Made by a program: the position numbers and the translations under genes | In this document: piece after piece, positions 7,773 to 16,335 of the stretch | Layout: every line of letters begins with the position of its first letter | Position numbering within the stretch: position 1 is the stretch's first letter | The notes under the pieces: generated by a model | What the model was told of the DNA's origin: nothing | Seen by the model: the letters and a program-made list of their open reading frames with translations, nothing else | Database searches by the model: none | Origin: Phyllobacteriaceae bacterium | GTDB taxonomy: Bacteria; Pseudomonadota; Alphaproteobacteria; Rhizobiales; Rhizobiaceae | DNA length: 64,000 nucleotides | Assembly (NCBI GenBank): GCA_024742765.1 | Contig: JANSXT010000013.1 | Location: 62,001 to 126,000 of the forward strand | Direction: 5' to 3'

Positions 7773-9638
7773 TCAAACGCCCCTGCGCTGTTTCGACCGG
7801 CTGGATTCCCACTCCAGATGGGCCGTGCGCACCCGTTCGCTGTCGGTGACATGCGGGGTGCCCACTTCCCACCAGGCATGGCCCTGCTCGGTCCATCCCT
7901 CGTAAGGGTCGACTGTCATCACGATGACGTAGGTTTTGTCGGATGCCTTGGCGCGGGCAAATGCCTCGGACAACTCAGCGGAGTTGGCGACGGTTTCGGC
8001 GGCCGCACCCAGGGAGGCCGCGTGGGCTTCAAAGTCCACGCTATGCTGAGACGTCGCGGTCGGCGTGTCCGCAATCAGATTGTTGAAGCTCTCATTGCCG
8101 GTGTTGTTCTGCAGCTTGTTGATGACGGCGAAGCCGCCATTGTCCAGAACCAGCAAAATGATCTTTTTTTCGGTCAGAACAGAGGAGTAGATGTCCGAAT
8201 TGAGCATCAGGTAGGAGCCATCGCCGCAAAAGCTGATAATGTCCTTGTCCGGTTCGCGTTCCGACTGGGCGATGCGCGCGCCCCAAGCCCCCGCGATCTC
8301 GTAGCCCATGCAGGAAAAGCCGAACTCGACATCGACCGTGCCGATATCGAGGGTTCGCCAATTGGCAGTGACCTCCGCCGGAAGACCGCCGGCCGCGGCC
8401 ACGATCCTGTCACGCGGATCGCAATGCGAGTTCACGACCCCGATGGCTTGGGCGTAGGAGTTCGGGCGGTTCCCACGCGCCACGTTGCCGGAGACATAAG
8501 CGTCCCACTTAGCCCGTTCGCTTTTTGCGTGTTCGGTCCAGTCGGCCGGCGCGGCATAGCCTTGCATCGCTTTGCCCAGAGCGGTGAGACCCAGTTTCGC
8601 ATCCCCCACAACGGGCAGCGAGCGATGTTTGCCAGCATCGTGCCGTGCGGCATTCAGCCCGATGATCTGTGCCTCGCGGGCGAAGGCGGTCCAGGACCCC
8701 GTGGTGAAATCCTGCAGCCGGCATCCCACGGACAAGATCACGTCCGCCTGCGCGGCAATCGTGTTGGCGCAGTCCGATCCGGTGACGCCGATGGGGCCGG
8801 TATTAAGCGGATGGTCGGCGCGCAGATTGGCGCGGCCTGCAATGGATTCGACCACCGGAATGCCATGTGTCTCGGCAAACACTGTCAGTTCGTCCACTGC
8901 CCGGGAATACTGCACACCGCCGCCGGCTATGATCATCGGACGCACCGCCGCACGCAAGGCAGCGGCTGCATCGGCAACTTCATCCTCGTCAGGTGACACA
9001 CGCCGGATCCGGTGAGATGTCTTTTCGAAAAACTCCTCCGGGAAGTCGTAGGCCCATCCCTGCACGTCCTGCGGTAAGGCGATGAAAGCGGGCCCGCAGT
9101 CGGCGGGGTCCAGCATCGTCGCGAGGGCCGCAGGCAGCGATTGGATGATTTGAGCAGGATGGGTGATGCGATCCCAGTAGCGTGACACCGCCCTGAAAGC
9201 GTCGTTCACGCCAAGGGTCGGGTCTCCAAAATGCTCAAGCTGTTGCAGCACGGGATCGGGCAGGCGTGTCAGGAAGGTATCGCCGCACAGCATGAGCATG
9301 GGCAGACGATTGGCGTGCGCAAGTGCCGCCGCCGTCAGCAGGTTGGCAGTACCAGGGCCGGCCGATGCCGTGCAGAACATGAACCGCTGCCGGAGCCAGG
9401 TCTTGGCATAGCCGGCTGCCGCGAACCCCATGCTCTGCTCGTTCTGCCCCCTATAGAGCGTAAGCCTGTCCTGCACCCCATAGAGGGCTTCGCCCAGGCA
9501 GGTGACATTTCCGTGGCCGAAGATTCCGAAGCCGCCGCCGCATACCCGCCATTCCTGTCCGTCGATCTCGATGAACTGGTTCGTCAGATACCGGATGATC
9601 GCCTGCGCCGTGGTCAGGCGCACCGTTCTGTCTTTCAT
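7773..9638 (-). CDS. iolD: 3D-(3,5/4)-trihydroxycyclohexane-1,2-dione acylhydrolase, ThDP-dependent
   Basis: A 621-residue thiamine-diphosphate enzyme. I chose the ATG at 9638 (MKDRTVRLTTAQA), preceded by GAGGAGTG; the longer frame has no support and crosses the control region. Domains follow acetohydroxyacid-synthase order: N-terminal Pyr domain with the GRGQNEQSMGFAAAGYAK-type segment, a central Rossmann domain, and a C-terminal PP domain with the cofactor motif GDGSYLMLNSDIYSS. IolD opens the ring of the diketone made by IolE, giving 5-deoxy-D-glucuronate. It is the first gene of the minus-strand iol operon and faces a divergent operon across a 133-base region holding a LacI-type operator. 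Confidence 0.95.
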   Translation of the reverse strand: MKDRTVRLTTAQAIIRYLTNQFIEIDGQEWRVCGGGFGIFGHGNVTCLGEALYGVQDRLTLYRGQNEQSMGFAAAGYAKTWLRQRFMFCTASAGPGTANLLTAAALAHANRLPMLMLCGDTFLTRLPDPVLQQLEHFGDPTLGVNDAFRAVSRYWDRITHPAQIIQSLPAALATMLDPADCGPAFIALPQDVQGWAYDFPEEFFEKTSHRIRRVSPDEDEVADAAAALRAAVRPMIIAGGGVQYSRAVDELTVFAETHGIPVVESIAGRANLRADHPLNTGPIGVTGSDCANTIAAQADVILSVGCRLQDFTTGSWTAFAREAQIIGLNAARHDAGKHRSLPVVGDAKLGLTALGKAMQGYAAPADWTEHAKSERAKWDAYVSGNVARGNRPNSYAQAIGVVNSHCDPRDRIVAAAGGLPAEVTANWRTLDIGTVDVEFGFSCMGYEIAGAWGARIAQSEREPDKDIISFCGDGSYLMLNSDIYSSVLTEKKIILLVLDNGGFAVINKLQNNTGNESFNNLIADTPTATSQHSVDFEAHAASLGAAAETVANSAELSEAFARAKASDKTYVIVMTVDPYEGWTEQGHAWWEVGTPHVTDSERVRTAHLEWESSRSKQRRGV

Positions 9639-9732
9639 GCGGCACTCCTCAAGGCGGTTCGGCTTGCGCCGGATTTTCAATCGCCGCCGATCGATTGCGT
9701 CTTGTGCGCGAGCATAACTGAGGCTACTAAGT

Positions 9733-9748
9733 TTGCAACCGGTTGCAA
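9733..9748. promoter_or_regulatory. LacI-family operator in the divergent iol control region
   Basis: A perfect 16-base palindrome, TTGCAACCGGTTGCAA, with a central CG as expected for LacI-family operators. It lies between the divergent iolD and plus-strand dehydrogenase starts (9638 and 9772), so one bound repressor could block both operons. A near copy lies at 18228-18243 before the transporter operon. The LacI-family gene at 12972-13982 is the obvious candidate ligand. Confidence 0.85.
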
Positions 9749-9771
9749 GGTTTTTTTGGAGGAGGCGCGCC

Positions 9772-10887
9772 TTGGCTGACATCGGCATCGGCATTGTTGG
9801 CGGTGGCTATATGGGCAAGGCGCATGCCGTGGCAATGGCGGCGGTTGCGTCGGTTTTCGACACGCCGCTGCGGCCGCGCCTCGAAATGATCGCCACGGCA
9901 TCCGAGGCTTCCGCCGAACGGTATCGGCAAGCCTATGGCTTTCGGCGCGCGACAGCCGACTGGCGGTCTTTGGTGGCCGATCCACGCGTCGATGCCATCG
10001 TGATCGCCACACCGCAGAAACTGCACCGCGAGATCGCCGAAGCCGCCTTTGTTCGGGGCCTGCCTGTCCTTTGCGAAAAACCGATGGGCGCATCGATCGA
10101 GGATGCCGAAGCGATGGTTGCGGCATCCGAAGGCCATGTGAACATGGTCGGGTACAACTATGTCCGTACACCCGCCACACAATTCGCGCGCGCATTGCTG
10201 GCCAGAGGCGAGATCGGTGATGTCACCTGGTTCCGCGCCGAACATACGGAAGATTTCTACGCCGATCCGGAGGCGCCGGCGAGCTGGCGGACCGACGGTA
10301 TGGCCAATGGCTGTATCGGCGATCTGGCCCCGCATATCGTCAATGCCGCGCTGGCACTGGTTGGCCCGATAGAGCGGGTCATGGCCGAGGTCGAAACCGT
10401 CCACGACACCAGGCCGGGCGGGCGCGTCACCAATGACGATCACTGCCAGATGATGTGCCGGTTCGCCAGCGGCGCGATGGGCCATATCTACGCCTCCCGC
10501 GTGGCCACGGGGCGCAAGATGGGTTACGCCTACGAAATCTCCGGCACCAAGGGCGCGATCCGCTTCGATCAGGAGGATCAAAATGCGCTCTGGCTTTATC
10601 GGATGGCAGGGCCCGCCGCCACGCGCGGTTTCACCAAAATCCTGACCGGGCCGGATCATCCCGACTACCGACAGTTCTGCCAAGGTCCTGGGCACGGCAC
10701 CGGTTACCAGGACCAGATCATCATCGAGGCCAAGGATTTTCTAAAGGCCATACACAGCGGTGAGCCTGTCTGGCCCACATTCCGGGACGGGCTCGAGGTG
10801 CTGCGGGTGACTGAAGCGGCCCTGCGGTCCGCCGATTCAGGCCACTGGCAATCCATCTCCTCTGACCAGAAGGTTGGCTCCCCATGA
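9772..10887 (+). CDS. Gfo/Idh/MocA-family oxidoreductase in the inositol locus
   Basis: A 371-residue NAD(P)-dependent dehydrogenase. No ATG fits, but a TTG at 9772 is preceded at 7 bases by GGAGGAGG, and the protein then opens directly with the Rossmann motif IGIVGGGYMGKAHA. The ATG at 9733 would lie inside the operator and add unrelated residues, so TTG is preferred. The EKPMGAS motif and a C-terminal alpha/beta substrate domain are present. Its length (over 360) resembles dehydrogenases for scyllo-inositol, inosose or inositol derivatives rather than classic IolG. It overlaps iolE by 4 bases and shares its operon. Confidence 0.85.
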   Translation: MADIGIGIVGGGYMGKAHAVAMAAVASVFDTPLRPRLEMIATASEASAERYRQAYGFRRATADWRSLVADPRVDAIVIATPQKLHREIAEAAFVRGLPVLCEKPMGASIEDAEAMVAASEGHVNMVGYNYVRTPATQFARALLARGEIGDVTWFRAEHTEDFYADPEAPASWRTDGMANGCIGDLAPHIVNAALALVGPIERVMAEVETVHDTRPGGRVTNDDHCQMMCRFASGAMGHIYASRVATGRKMGYAYEISGTKGAIRFDQEDQNALWLYRMAGPAATRGFTKILTGPDHPDYRQFCQGPGHGTGYQDQIIIEAKDFLKAIHSGEPVWPTFRDGLEVLRVTEAALRSADSGHWQSISSDQKVGSP

Positions 10888-11771
10888 CCATCTTCATTGG
10901 TAATGCCCCCTGTTCATGGGGTGTGGAGTTCGCGAACGATCCGCGCAACCCATCATGGCGCGACGTGCTGCGCCAGTGCGCGGCCGCCGGATATCGGGGG
11001 ATAGAGCTCGGCCCCGTCGGATACATGCCTGAAGACCCCACTGTGCTGGCCGACGGGCTGGCCGAGCACGATCTGGACCTGATCGGGGGTGTTGTCTTCC
11101 GTCCGTTCCACGACCCGGAGGCGTGGGACGACGTCCTCGATGGCACCATGCGGACCTGCAAGGCGCTGGTGGCCCACGGAGCTAAGCACTTGGTGCTCAT
11201 CGACTCGATCTCGCCACGTCGGGCGCCAACAGCGGGCCGCGCTACGGAGGCGGAGCAGATGGACAAGGCAGAATGGCAGGCTTTCCGCGACCGCATCGCG
11301 GAAGCGGCGCGGATCGGCAGCGACCACGGCCTGACCGTCGGCATCCACGCCCACGCCGCGGGGTTCATGGATTTCGAGCCCGAGTTGGAACGGTTGCTCG
11401 ACGAGGTGCCCGAGGACCTCCTGAAGATCTGTTTCGACACCGGGCATCACTCCTATGCCGGCTTTGATCCGGTGACCTTCATGCAGCGCCATATCGGGCG
11501 CATTTCCTACATGCATTTCAAGGATATTGACCCGGGGGTGAAGGCTGACGTGATCGCAAAACGAACGGGTTTCTACGAGGCTTGCGGTCAAGGCATCTTC
11601 TGCAATCTGGGCCAGGGCGATGTAGACTTTCCAGCCGTCCGGAAGGTGCTGGTCGACGCAGGATTCACTGGCTGGTGTACCGTAGAGCAGGACTGCGATC
11701 CGACCTTGCCTGGAACCCCTCTGGAAGACGCCCGCGCCAATCGCGAATACCTGCAATCCATCAGCTTCTGA
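10884..11771 (+). CDS. iolE: myo-Inosose-2 dehydratase
   Basis: A 295-residue TIM-barrel protein of the xylose-isomerase-like/AP-endonuclease-2 superfamily. The N-terminus IGNAPCSWGVEF is the hallmark of IolE. Metal-binding positions typical of the fold are seen in GIHAHAAGF, CFDTGHHSYAG, YMHFKDID and the C-terminal VEQD. IolE dehydrates 2-keto-myo-inositol to 3D-trihydroxycyclohexane-1,2-dione, which IolD then hydrolyses. It is coupled by a 4-base overlap to the upstream dehydrogenase and followed after 12 bases by a second one. Confidence 0.94.
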   Translation: MTIFIGNAPCSWGVEFANDPRNPSWRDVLRQCAAAGYRGIELGPVGYMPEDPTVLADGLAEHDLDLIGGVVFRPFHDPEAWDDVLDGTMRTCKALVAHGAKHLVLIDSISPRRAPTAGRATEAEQMDKAEWQAFRDRIAEAARIGSDHGLTVGIHAHAAGFMDFEPELERLLDEVPEDLLKICFDTGHHSYAGFDPVTFMQRHIGRISYMHFKDIDPGVKADVIAKRTGFYEACGQGIFCNLGQGDVDFPAVRKVLVDAGFTGWCTVEQDCDPTLPGTPLEDARANREYLQSISF

Positions 11772-11783
11772 AAGGCGCACGTC

Positions 11784-12917
11784 ATGGCAAGACTGAACTG
11801 GGGCATGGTCGGGGGTGGCGAAGGCAGCCAGATCGGGCCGGCACACCGCCTCGGCGCACAGGCCGACGGCAATTTCCTGTTGGCGGCTGGCGCGCTTGAC
11901 CAGGATGCAACGCGCGGCAAAGCCTATGCCAAGCGTCTCGGTGTCGCCGAGGATCGGGCCTATGGCAACTGGCAAGAGATGCTCGAGCACGAATCTGGCC
12001 GAGCCGATCGCGTCGATCTGGTGACTGTCGCCACGCCGAACGCCACGCATTTCGAGATCACCAGGGCATTTCTGGCGGCCGGCTTCCATGTACTTTGCGA
12101 AAAGCCGATGACCATGACGGTCGAGGAAGGCGAGGAAATCGTGGCCCTCGCAAAGGCCACCGGCCGGATATGCGCGGTGAACTATTGCTATTCCGCTTTC
12201 CCCATGGTGCGCGAGATGCGGCACATGGTGGCCAGCGGCCAGATCGGAAAGGTCCGCCTCGTGGTGGTGAATTTCAGCCACGGCCACCACGGGGATGCGT
12301 CCGATGCAGACAATCCGCGCGTCCGCTGGCGCTACGATCCGGCGATGGCGGGTGTCTCCGGGCAGTTCGCCGATTGCGGCATCCACGCGCTTCACATGGC
12401 CAGTTTCGTCGCCGGCGACAATGTGAGCACGCTCTCAGCCGATTTCGCCTCGACGGTCCCCGGCCGCGTTCTTGAGGACGACGCCATGATCAATTTCCGG
12501 ATGGAGGGTGGCGCGGTTGGCCGGCTCTGGACATCGTCGGTCGCCATCGGGCGGCAACATGGATTTGACATTCAGGTGTTCGGCGAGACCGGCGGGATGC
12601 GGTGGGCGTCCGAACAGCCCAATCAGATTCACTACACGCCTGTCGGCGGGCGCACACAGATCATGGAAAAGGGCGAGGCCGGGCTGTCGGACGAGGCAGC
12701 GCGCCTCAGCCGCGTCCCAATCGGGCACCCCGAGGGCTTCCCGCTTGCTGTCGCCAACATCTATGTCGACATCGCCGCCGCGATCCGGGGCGAGACGCAT
12801 GGAGCCTTTCCCACGGCGATGGACGGGTTGCGCTCGATGGCGGCGGTGTATCAGGCCGTGGCTTCAGCCGAGGCGAACGGCGCCTGGGTCGATGCCCGGC
12901 CGCCTTCGCTGCGCTAG
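11784..12917 (+). CDS. Second plus-strand Gfo/Idh/MocA-family oxidoreductase
   Basis: A 377-residue NAD(P)-dependent dehydrogenase with GMVGGGEGSQIGPAH at the N-terminus and EKPMTMTVEEGEE in the usual place. The glycine-rich loop is the variant GGGEGSxIG, seen in long inositol-type or keto-sugar dehydrogenases that differ from IolG. The second half contains HGHHGDAS and CGIHALHM histidine-rich segments. It follows iolE by 12 bases and ends the plus-strand operon. A role in interconverting inositol isomers or oxidising a modified inositol is likely from context but not proven by sequence. Confidence 0.85.
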   Translation: MARLNWGMVGGGEGSQIGPAHRLGAQADGNFLLAAGALDQDATRGKAYAKRLGVAEDRAYGNWQEMLEHESGRADRVDLVTVATPNATHFEITRAFLAAGFHVLCEKPMTMTVEEGEEIVALAKATGRICAVNYCYSAFPMVREMRHMVASGQIGKVRLVVVNFSHGHHGDASDADNPRVRWRYDPAMAGVSGQFADCGIHALHMASFVAGDNVSTLSADFASTVPGRVLEDDAMINFRMEGGAVGRLWTSSVAIGRQHGFDIQVFGETGGMRWASEQPNQIHYTPVGGRTQIMEKGEAGLSDEAARLSRVPIGHPEGFPLAVANIYVDIAAAIRGETHGAFPTAMDGLRSMAAVYQAVASAEANGAWVDARPPSLR

Positions 12918-12971
12918 GTCAGGGGTGCAAAGCTGGACTGTCTCGCACGACAACCTATCAAGAAAGTGCCC

Positions 12972-13982
12972 TCAACCCCGGTCCCGTGCAGGCCGGAGTG
13001 TGCCCCGTTCAACAATCTCGCAATGCAAGAGCCGGGCCTCCGGCTGTCGCGATTTGTCACCCAACATAGCACAGATCATCTCCACCGACAGGCCGACGAC
13101 CTCTTCAATCGGTTGTCGGATCGTCGTCAGATTGATGTTGTTCCAGCGGGCCATCTCCATGTCGTTGAGGCCGATGACACCGACGTCGTCGGGCACCGAA
13201 AGCCCGGCATCCCAGAGCGCCGAAAGCGCCCCGATGGAAAGAACGTCATCGCCGCAGAAATAGGCCTCTGCCAGCGGCCCCGTCGCCAGAAGCCGCCGCA
13301 TTTCCTCCCATCCTGCATCGTAGGAATAGGCCTTGGCGTAAGAGGTGGTGACCTCAACGCCCCCATGTCCCTTGAGCGCATCCAGAAAGCCCAGCAGGCG
13401 GTCCTGCGTCGACGTGGCAGTCTCGGGTCCCGCCAACATCGCAACCTTTCGATAGCCCCGTCGTACCAGATCCTGCGCCGCCATCCGGCCCGCTTCGACA
13501 TTGTCGATGCCGACCACGTTCACGCGCGGCCGTGCCGCATAGCGCCCGAATGAGTGAACCACCGGGACGCCGGCCGCATGGAAGCTTTCGGCAAAACTGA
13601 CCGGAAGGGTTGACGAGGCAACAATGACCCCATCGACGGAATATTGTCGCAGCATCCGCACGGAGTTTATCGGGTCTGTCTCGTCCGACAGATTGACCAG
13701 CAGCGGACGCAGGCCACGGTCCTGCAGAGCCCTTGTGAACAGGTCGAACACCTGAAGAAAAATCGGGTTGTGGAAGTTGTTCGACACCAGACCGATGAGC
13801 TTCGTGCGGCCCGTTGTCAGCGACGAGGCAAGCGCGTTCGGCCGATAGCCGAGTTGGTCTGCGGCCTTCTCGATCTTGGCCCGCGTCTTGGCACTGACCG
13901 ACGCACCCTCGGTGAACGCCCGAGACACGGCGGAACGCGACACGCCCGCAAGAGCCGCGACCTCTTTCAAAGTCACGACCAT
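12972..13982 (-). CDS. LacI-family transcriptional regulator, probable repressor of the inositol locus
   Basis: A 336-residue LacI/GalR protein. I chose the ATG at 13982 (MVVTLKEVAALAGVS), preceded by GAGGAGC; the upstream extension lacks family similarity. The N-terminal helix-turn-helix is KEVAALAGVSRSAVSRAF, followed by the hinge helix RPNALASSLTTGRT that enters the minor groove at a central CG. The rest is a periplasmic-binding-like effector domain. Being the last gene of the transporter operon, it probably senses an inositol or pathway intermediate. The two palindromes at 9733 and 18228 are its likely operators. Confidence 0.9.
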   Translation of the reverse strand: MVVTLKEVAALAGVSRSAVSRAFTEGASVSAKTRAKIEKAADQLGYRPNALASSLTTGRTKLIGLVSNNFHNPIFLQVFDLFTRALQDRGLRPLLVNLSDETDPINSVRMLRQYSVDGVIVASSTLPVSFAESFHAAGVPVVHSFGRYAARPRVNVVGIDNVEAGRMAAQDLVRRGYRKVAMLAGPETATSTQDRLLGFLDALKGHGGVEVTTSYAKAYSYDAGWEEMRRLLATGPLAEAYFCGDDVLSIGALSALWDAGLSVPDDVGVIGLNDMEMARWNNINLTTIRQPIEEVVGLSVEMICAMLGDKSRQPEARLLHCEIVERGTLRPARDRG

Positions 13983-13983
13983 C

Positions 13984-14188
13984 TCAACGCTCCTCTTTCC
14001 GCGGGCGGTCGTATTTCGTCCAGTCGACGATTGAGAACTGCCAGCTGGCCGCCCCGCCCATGGCAAAGAAAAGGATGCCCCAAAAAACGTGTCCGCCGGC
14101 AAACTCCAGCAGTCCCCATCCGAAGGCCACGACCAAAGTCAGCGCGACGCCATGGCGGCCGGAAAAACGGCGTATCCAGGTTGAACAT
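13984..14188 (-). pseudogene. Small two-helix membrane protein of the ABC transporter operon, apparently frameshifted
   Basis: An ATG at 14188, 6 bases after the ATPase stop, opens MFNLDTPFFRPPWRR. The plausible continuation lies in another frame: ALTLVVAFGWGLLEFAGGHVFWGILFFAMGG, then SIVDWTKYDRPRKEER, ending at 13984. The joined protein would have about 65-70 residues and two membrane helices, a type of small protein I associate with alphaproteobacterial sugar transporter operons. One indel near 14140-14150 would explain the split. The alternative is an intact protein in the second frame starting at 14214 inside the ATPase gene, but no ribosome binding site supports that. Confidence 0.5.
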
Positions 14189-14194
14189 GCCCGG

Positions 14195-15031
14195 TCAGGT
14201 GGCCCCCACTTCATATTCGGGCTGTGTTCGCGCGCCGGTGATGTAGCTGACCACATCTTCACCGTCCGTCTCTTCCTTTTTGAGGTTGGCAACAATACGT
14301 CCGCGTCGAAACACGACAATCCGATCCACCAGATCCATCACCTGGCGCATATTGTGGCTGATCAGGATCAAGGGTTCACCTGCTTCCTTGAGGGTGCGGA
14401 TGATGTTTTCGACCTGCGCGGTTTCCTGCACGCCAAGCGCCGCCGTCGGCTCATCCATGATGGTCAGTTTGGAATGGAACGTGGCCGTGCGTGCGATCGC
14501 CACACATTGTCTCTGTCCCCCCGACATGTTGCGGATCGTGTTGTTGATGTTGGGGATCTTGACCGCAGTCTTCTCCAGCCCCTCCAGCGTTTTGGCCCGC
14601 ATCGCCTTGTAGTCGAGCCTGCGAAACGGACCCAGGAAATTCCATCGCGTGATCTCGCGGCCCAGGAACAGATTGTCGGGAACGTCCAGATCGTCGGCCA
14701 GCGCCAAGGTCTGGAACACGGTTTCGATCCCCGCCTTGCGCGCCTCAAGCGGCCCTTCGAACTCGACATCGCGTCCGTCGAACCATATCGTCCCCGACGT
14801 CCGCTGCTCCACTGCGGTGATCTGGCGCACGAAGGTCGACTTGCCTGCGCCATTGTCGCCCATGATCGCGACATGCTCTCCCTTGCGAATTTCGAAGTTG
14901 GCGTCATTGAGAGCGTACACGCCGCCATAGTGTTTGGTAAGGGCGGTGCTCTTCAAGATCACGGGGCCGAGCGGGTGCATGTCGTGGGGTAGGTGCCCGC
15001 CCGAGGCGTTGTTGGCCATGTCGGTTTCCAT
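14195..15031 (-). CDS. ABC transporter ATP-binding protein (FrcA/IatA-like, single nucleotide-binding domain)
   Basis: About 278 residues from the ATG at 15031; TTG at 15040 and ATG at 15019 are alternatives. Motifs in order are Walker A (GDNGAGKS), Q-loop (FQTLAL), ABC signature (MSGGQRQ), Walker B (LTIMDEPTAAL) and H-loop (LISHN). Unlike RbsA or XylG it has a single ATPase domain, as FrcA-type proteins of rhizobial fructose/inositol importers do. It energises import through the permease just upstream, whose stop lies 15 bases away. The next gene is a small membrane protein and then the LacI regulator. Confidence 0.92.
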   Translation of the reverse strand: METDMANNASGGHLPHDMHPLGPVILKSTALTKHYGGVYALNDANFEIRKGEHVAIMGDNGAGKSTFVRQITAVEQRTSGTIWFDGRDVEFEGPLEARKAGIETVFQTLALADDLDVPDNLFLGREITRWNFLGPFRRLDYKAMRAKTLEGLEKTAVKIPNINNTIRNMSGGQRQCVAIARTATFHSKLTIMDEPTAALGVQETAQVENIIRTLKEAGEPLILISHNMRQVMDLVDRIVVFRRGRIVANLKKEETDGEDVVSYITGARTQPEYEVGAT

Positions 15032-15046
15032 GTCTTTCAAGGCCCC

Positions 15047-16219
15047 CTAACGGTTGGACGCTCGGCGCTGACGCCATTGGTCAAGCACCACCGCACCGAC
15101 GATGATCATACCTTTGACGATCTCCTGATAAAAGGCGTCGAGCCTGAGGTAGGTAAAGCCCGAGATGATGATGCCGAAGATCATGGCCCCTAACACCGTG
15201 CCCAAGATCGATCCGCGCCCGCCCGACAGGCTGACCCCGCCAATCACGGCCATGGCGATGGCGTCGAGCTCGTAGATCAATCCCATGCCGGACTGCGCGG
15301 TCAGGTTCTTTGACGTCAAGAGGATCGCAGCGAAGCCCGCAAGCATGCCCGCGATCGCATAGACGAGCACCTTCTGGCGGTTGACATTGATCCCGGACAT
15401 CCTTGCCGCGTCTTCGTTCGACCCGATGGCATAGGTGTGCTTGCCGTAGATCGTGTGTTTCATGATGAAGTGAAACAAGATCGCCAGCAGGATGAAGAAA
15501 ACCGCGGGGTTCTGACCGTCGAACACCTCTTGCATGGCCCAGCTTTCGGAGAACAGGCCGAATGTGAGCGTGTCCAGGAGATTTCCATTGGCCAAGGCCG
15601 TGTACTGATCCGTTGGAAACGACACCGGATTGCCCTCGGACCACCAGTTGGCCACCCCGCGGGCGGAAACCATCATGCCGAGCGTCGCGATGAACGGAGG
15701 AATGCCCGTATAGGCAATGAAGACCCCGTTGATGAAGCCGGCCAGGATGCCGATCAACAGTCCCACCAGTATGGGCACCATTACGGGCAAGTCGTGAAGC
15801 CATGGCGTCGGCACCATTTGCCCGTCCACTTCACTGAGGAAGATCGCGCGGCCGTTCGGGTTGCCGTTGACTTCCGCCGTCAGCGCGAAACTCATCGCGA
15901 TCATGGCCGTCATGCCGACGACGGAGCCCGAAGACAGATCGATACCGCCGGTGATGATGACCTGCGTCACCCCGAGCGCGATGATACCGATGATCGAGAC
16001 CTGCAGGATAATGATCCTGATGCGGGCCATGTTCAGGATCGTGCCGTCGCGGTTGGTATTGAAGTCGAACAGCATGCTTTGCCCGACACGGTAATGTCCG
16101 ATCAGCTCGAAGAGGCCGATAAGAAGGATCAGTGCGATGAAGACATTGGCCTCGTTCGGCCAGGTTCGCTTGTTCCTGTCGAACTTCAGGCCTCCGGTGC
16201 CTTGGGAGGTCTCTGCCAT
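15047..16219 (-). CDS. ABC transporter permease, ribose/inositol type
   Basis: A 390-residue polytopic protein. I chose the ATG at 16219 (MAETSQGTGG); the longer frame overlaps a leader with no homology. It shows the BPD_transp_2 pattern of about ten helices, with the conserved ITGGIDLSSGSVVGM loop, the AYTGIPPFIATLGMM segment, GSNEDAARMSGINVNR (the coupling-helix EAA-like loop) and GGVSLSGGRGS. These are the landmarks of RbsC/XylH/FrcC-type permeases. Partner genes for the binding protein and ATPase flank it. Confidence 0.92.
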   Translation of the reverse strand: MAETSQGTGGLKFDRNKRTWPNEANVFIALILLIGLFELIGHYRVGQSMLFDFNTNRDGTILNMARIRIIILQVSIIGIIALGVTQVIITGGIDLSSGSVVGMTAMIAMSFALTAEVNGNPNGRAIFLSEVDGQMVPTPWLHDLPVMVPILVGLLIGILAGFINGVFIAYTGIPPFIATLGMMVSARGVANWWSEGNPVSFPTDQYTALANGNLLDTLTFGLFSESWAMQEVFDGQNPAVFFILLAILFHFIMKHTIYGKHTYAIGSNEDAARMSGINVNRQKVLVYAIAGMLAGFAAILLTSKNLTAQSGMGLIYELDAIAMAVIGGVSLSGGRGSILGTVLGAMIFGIIISGFTYLRLDAFYQEIVKGMIIVGAVVLDQWRQRRASNR

Positions 16220-16335
16220 GGGATATCCTAACGCCAGATCTGCGTCACAGTCTGCAGCTCGTCCGGCCTGTCGTCCCGTCGGGCGCGACAATCATGCCGC
16301 GCCCAAGGGAGTGAGCGAGTGAGTGGATCGGCGGA

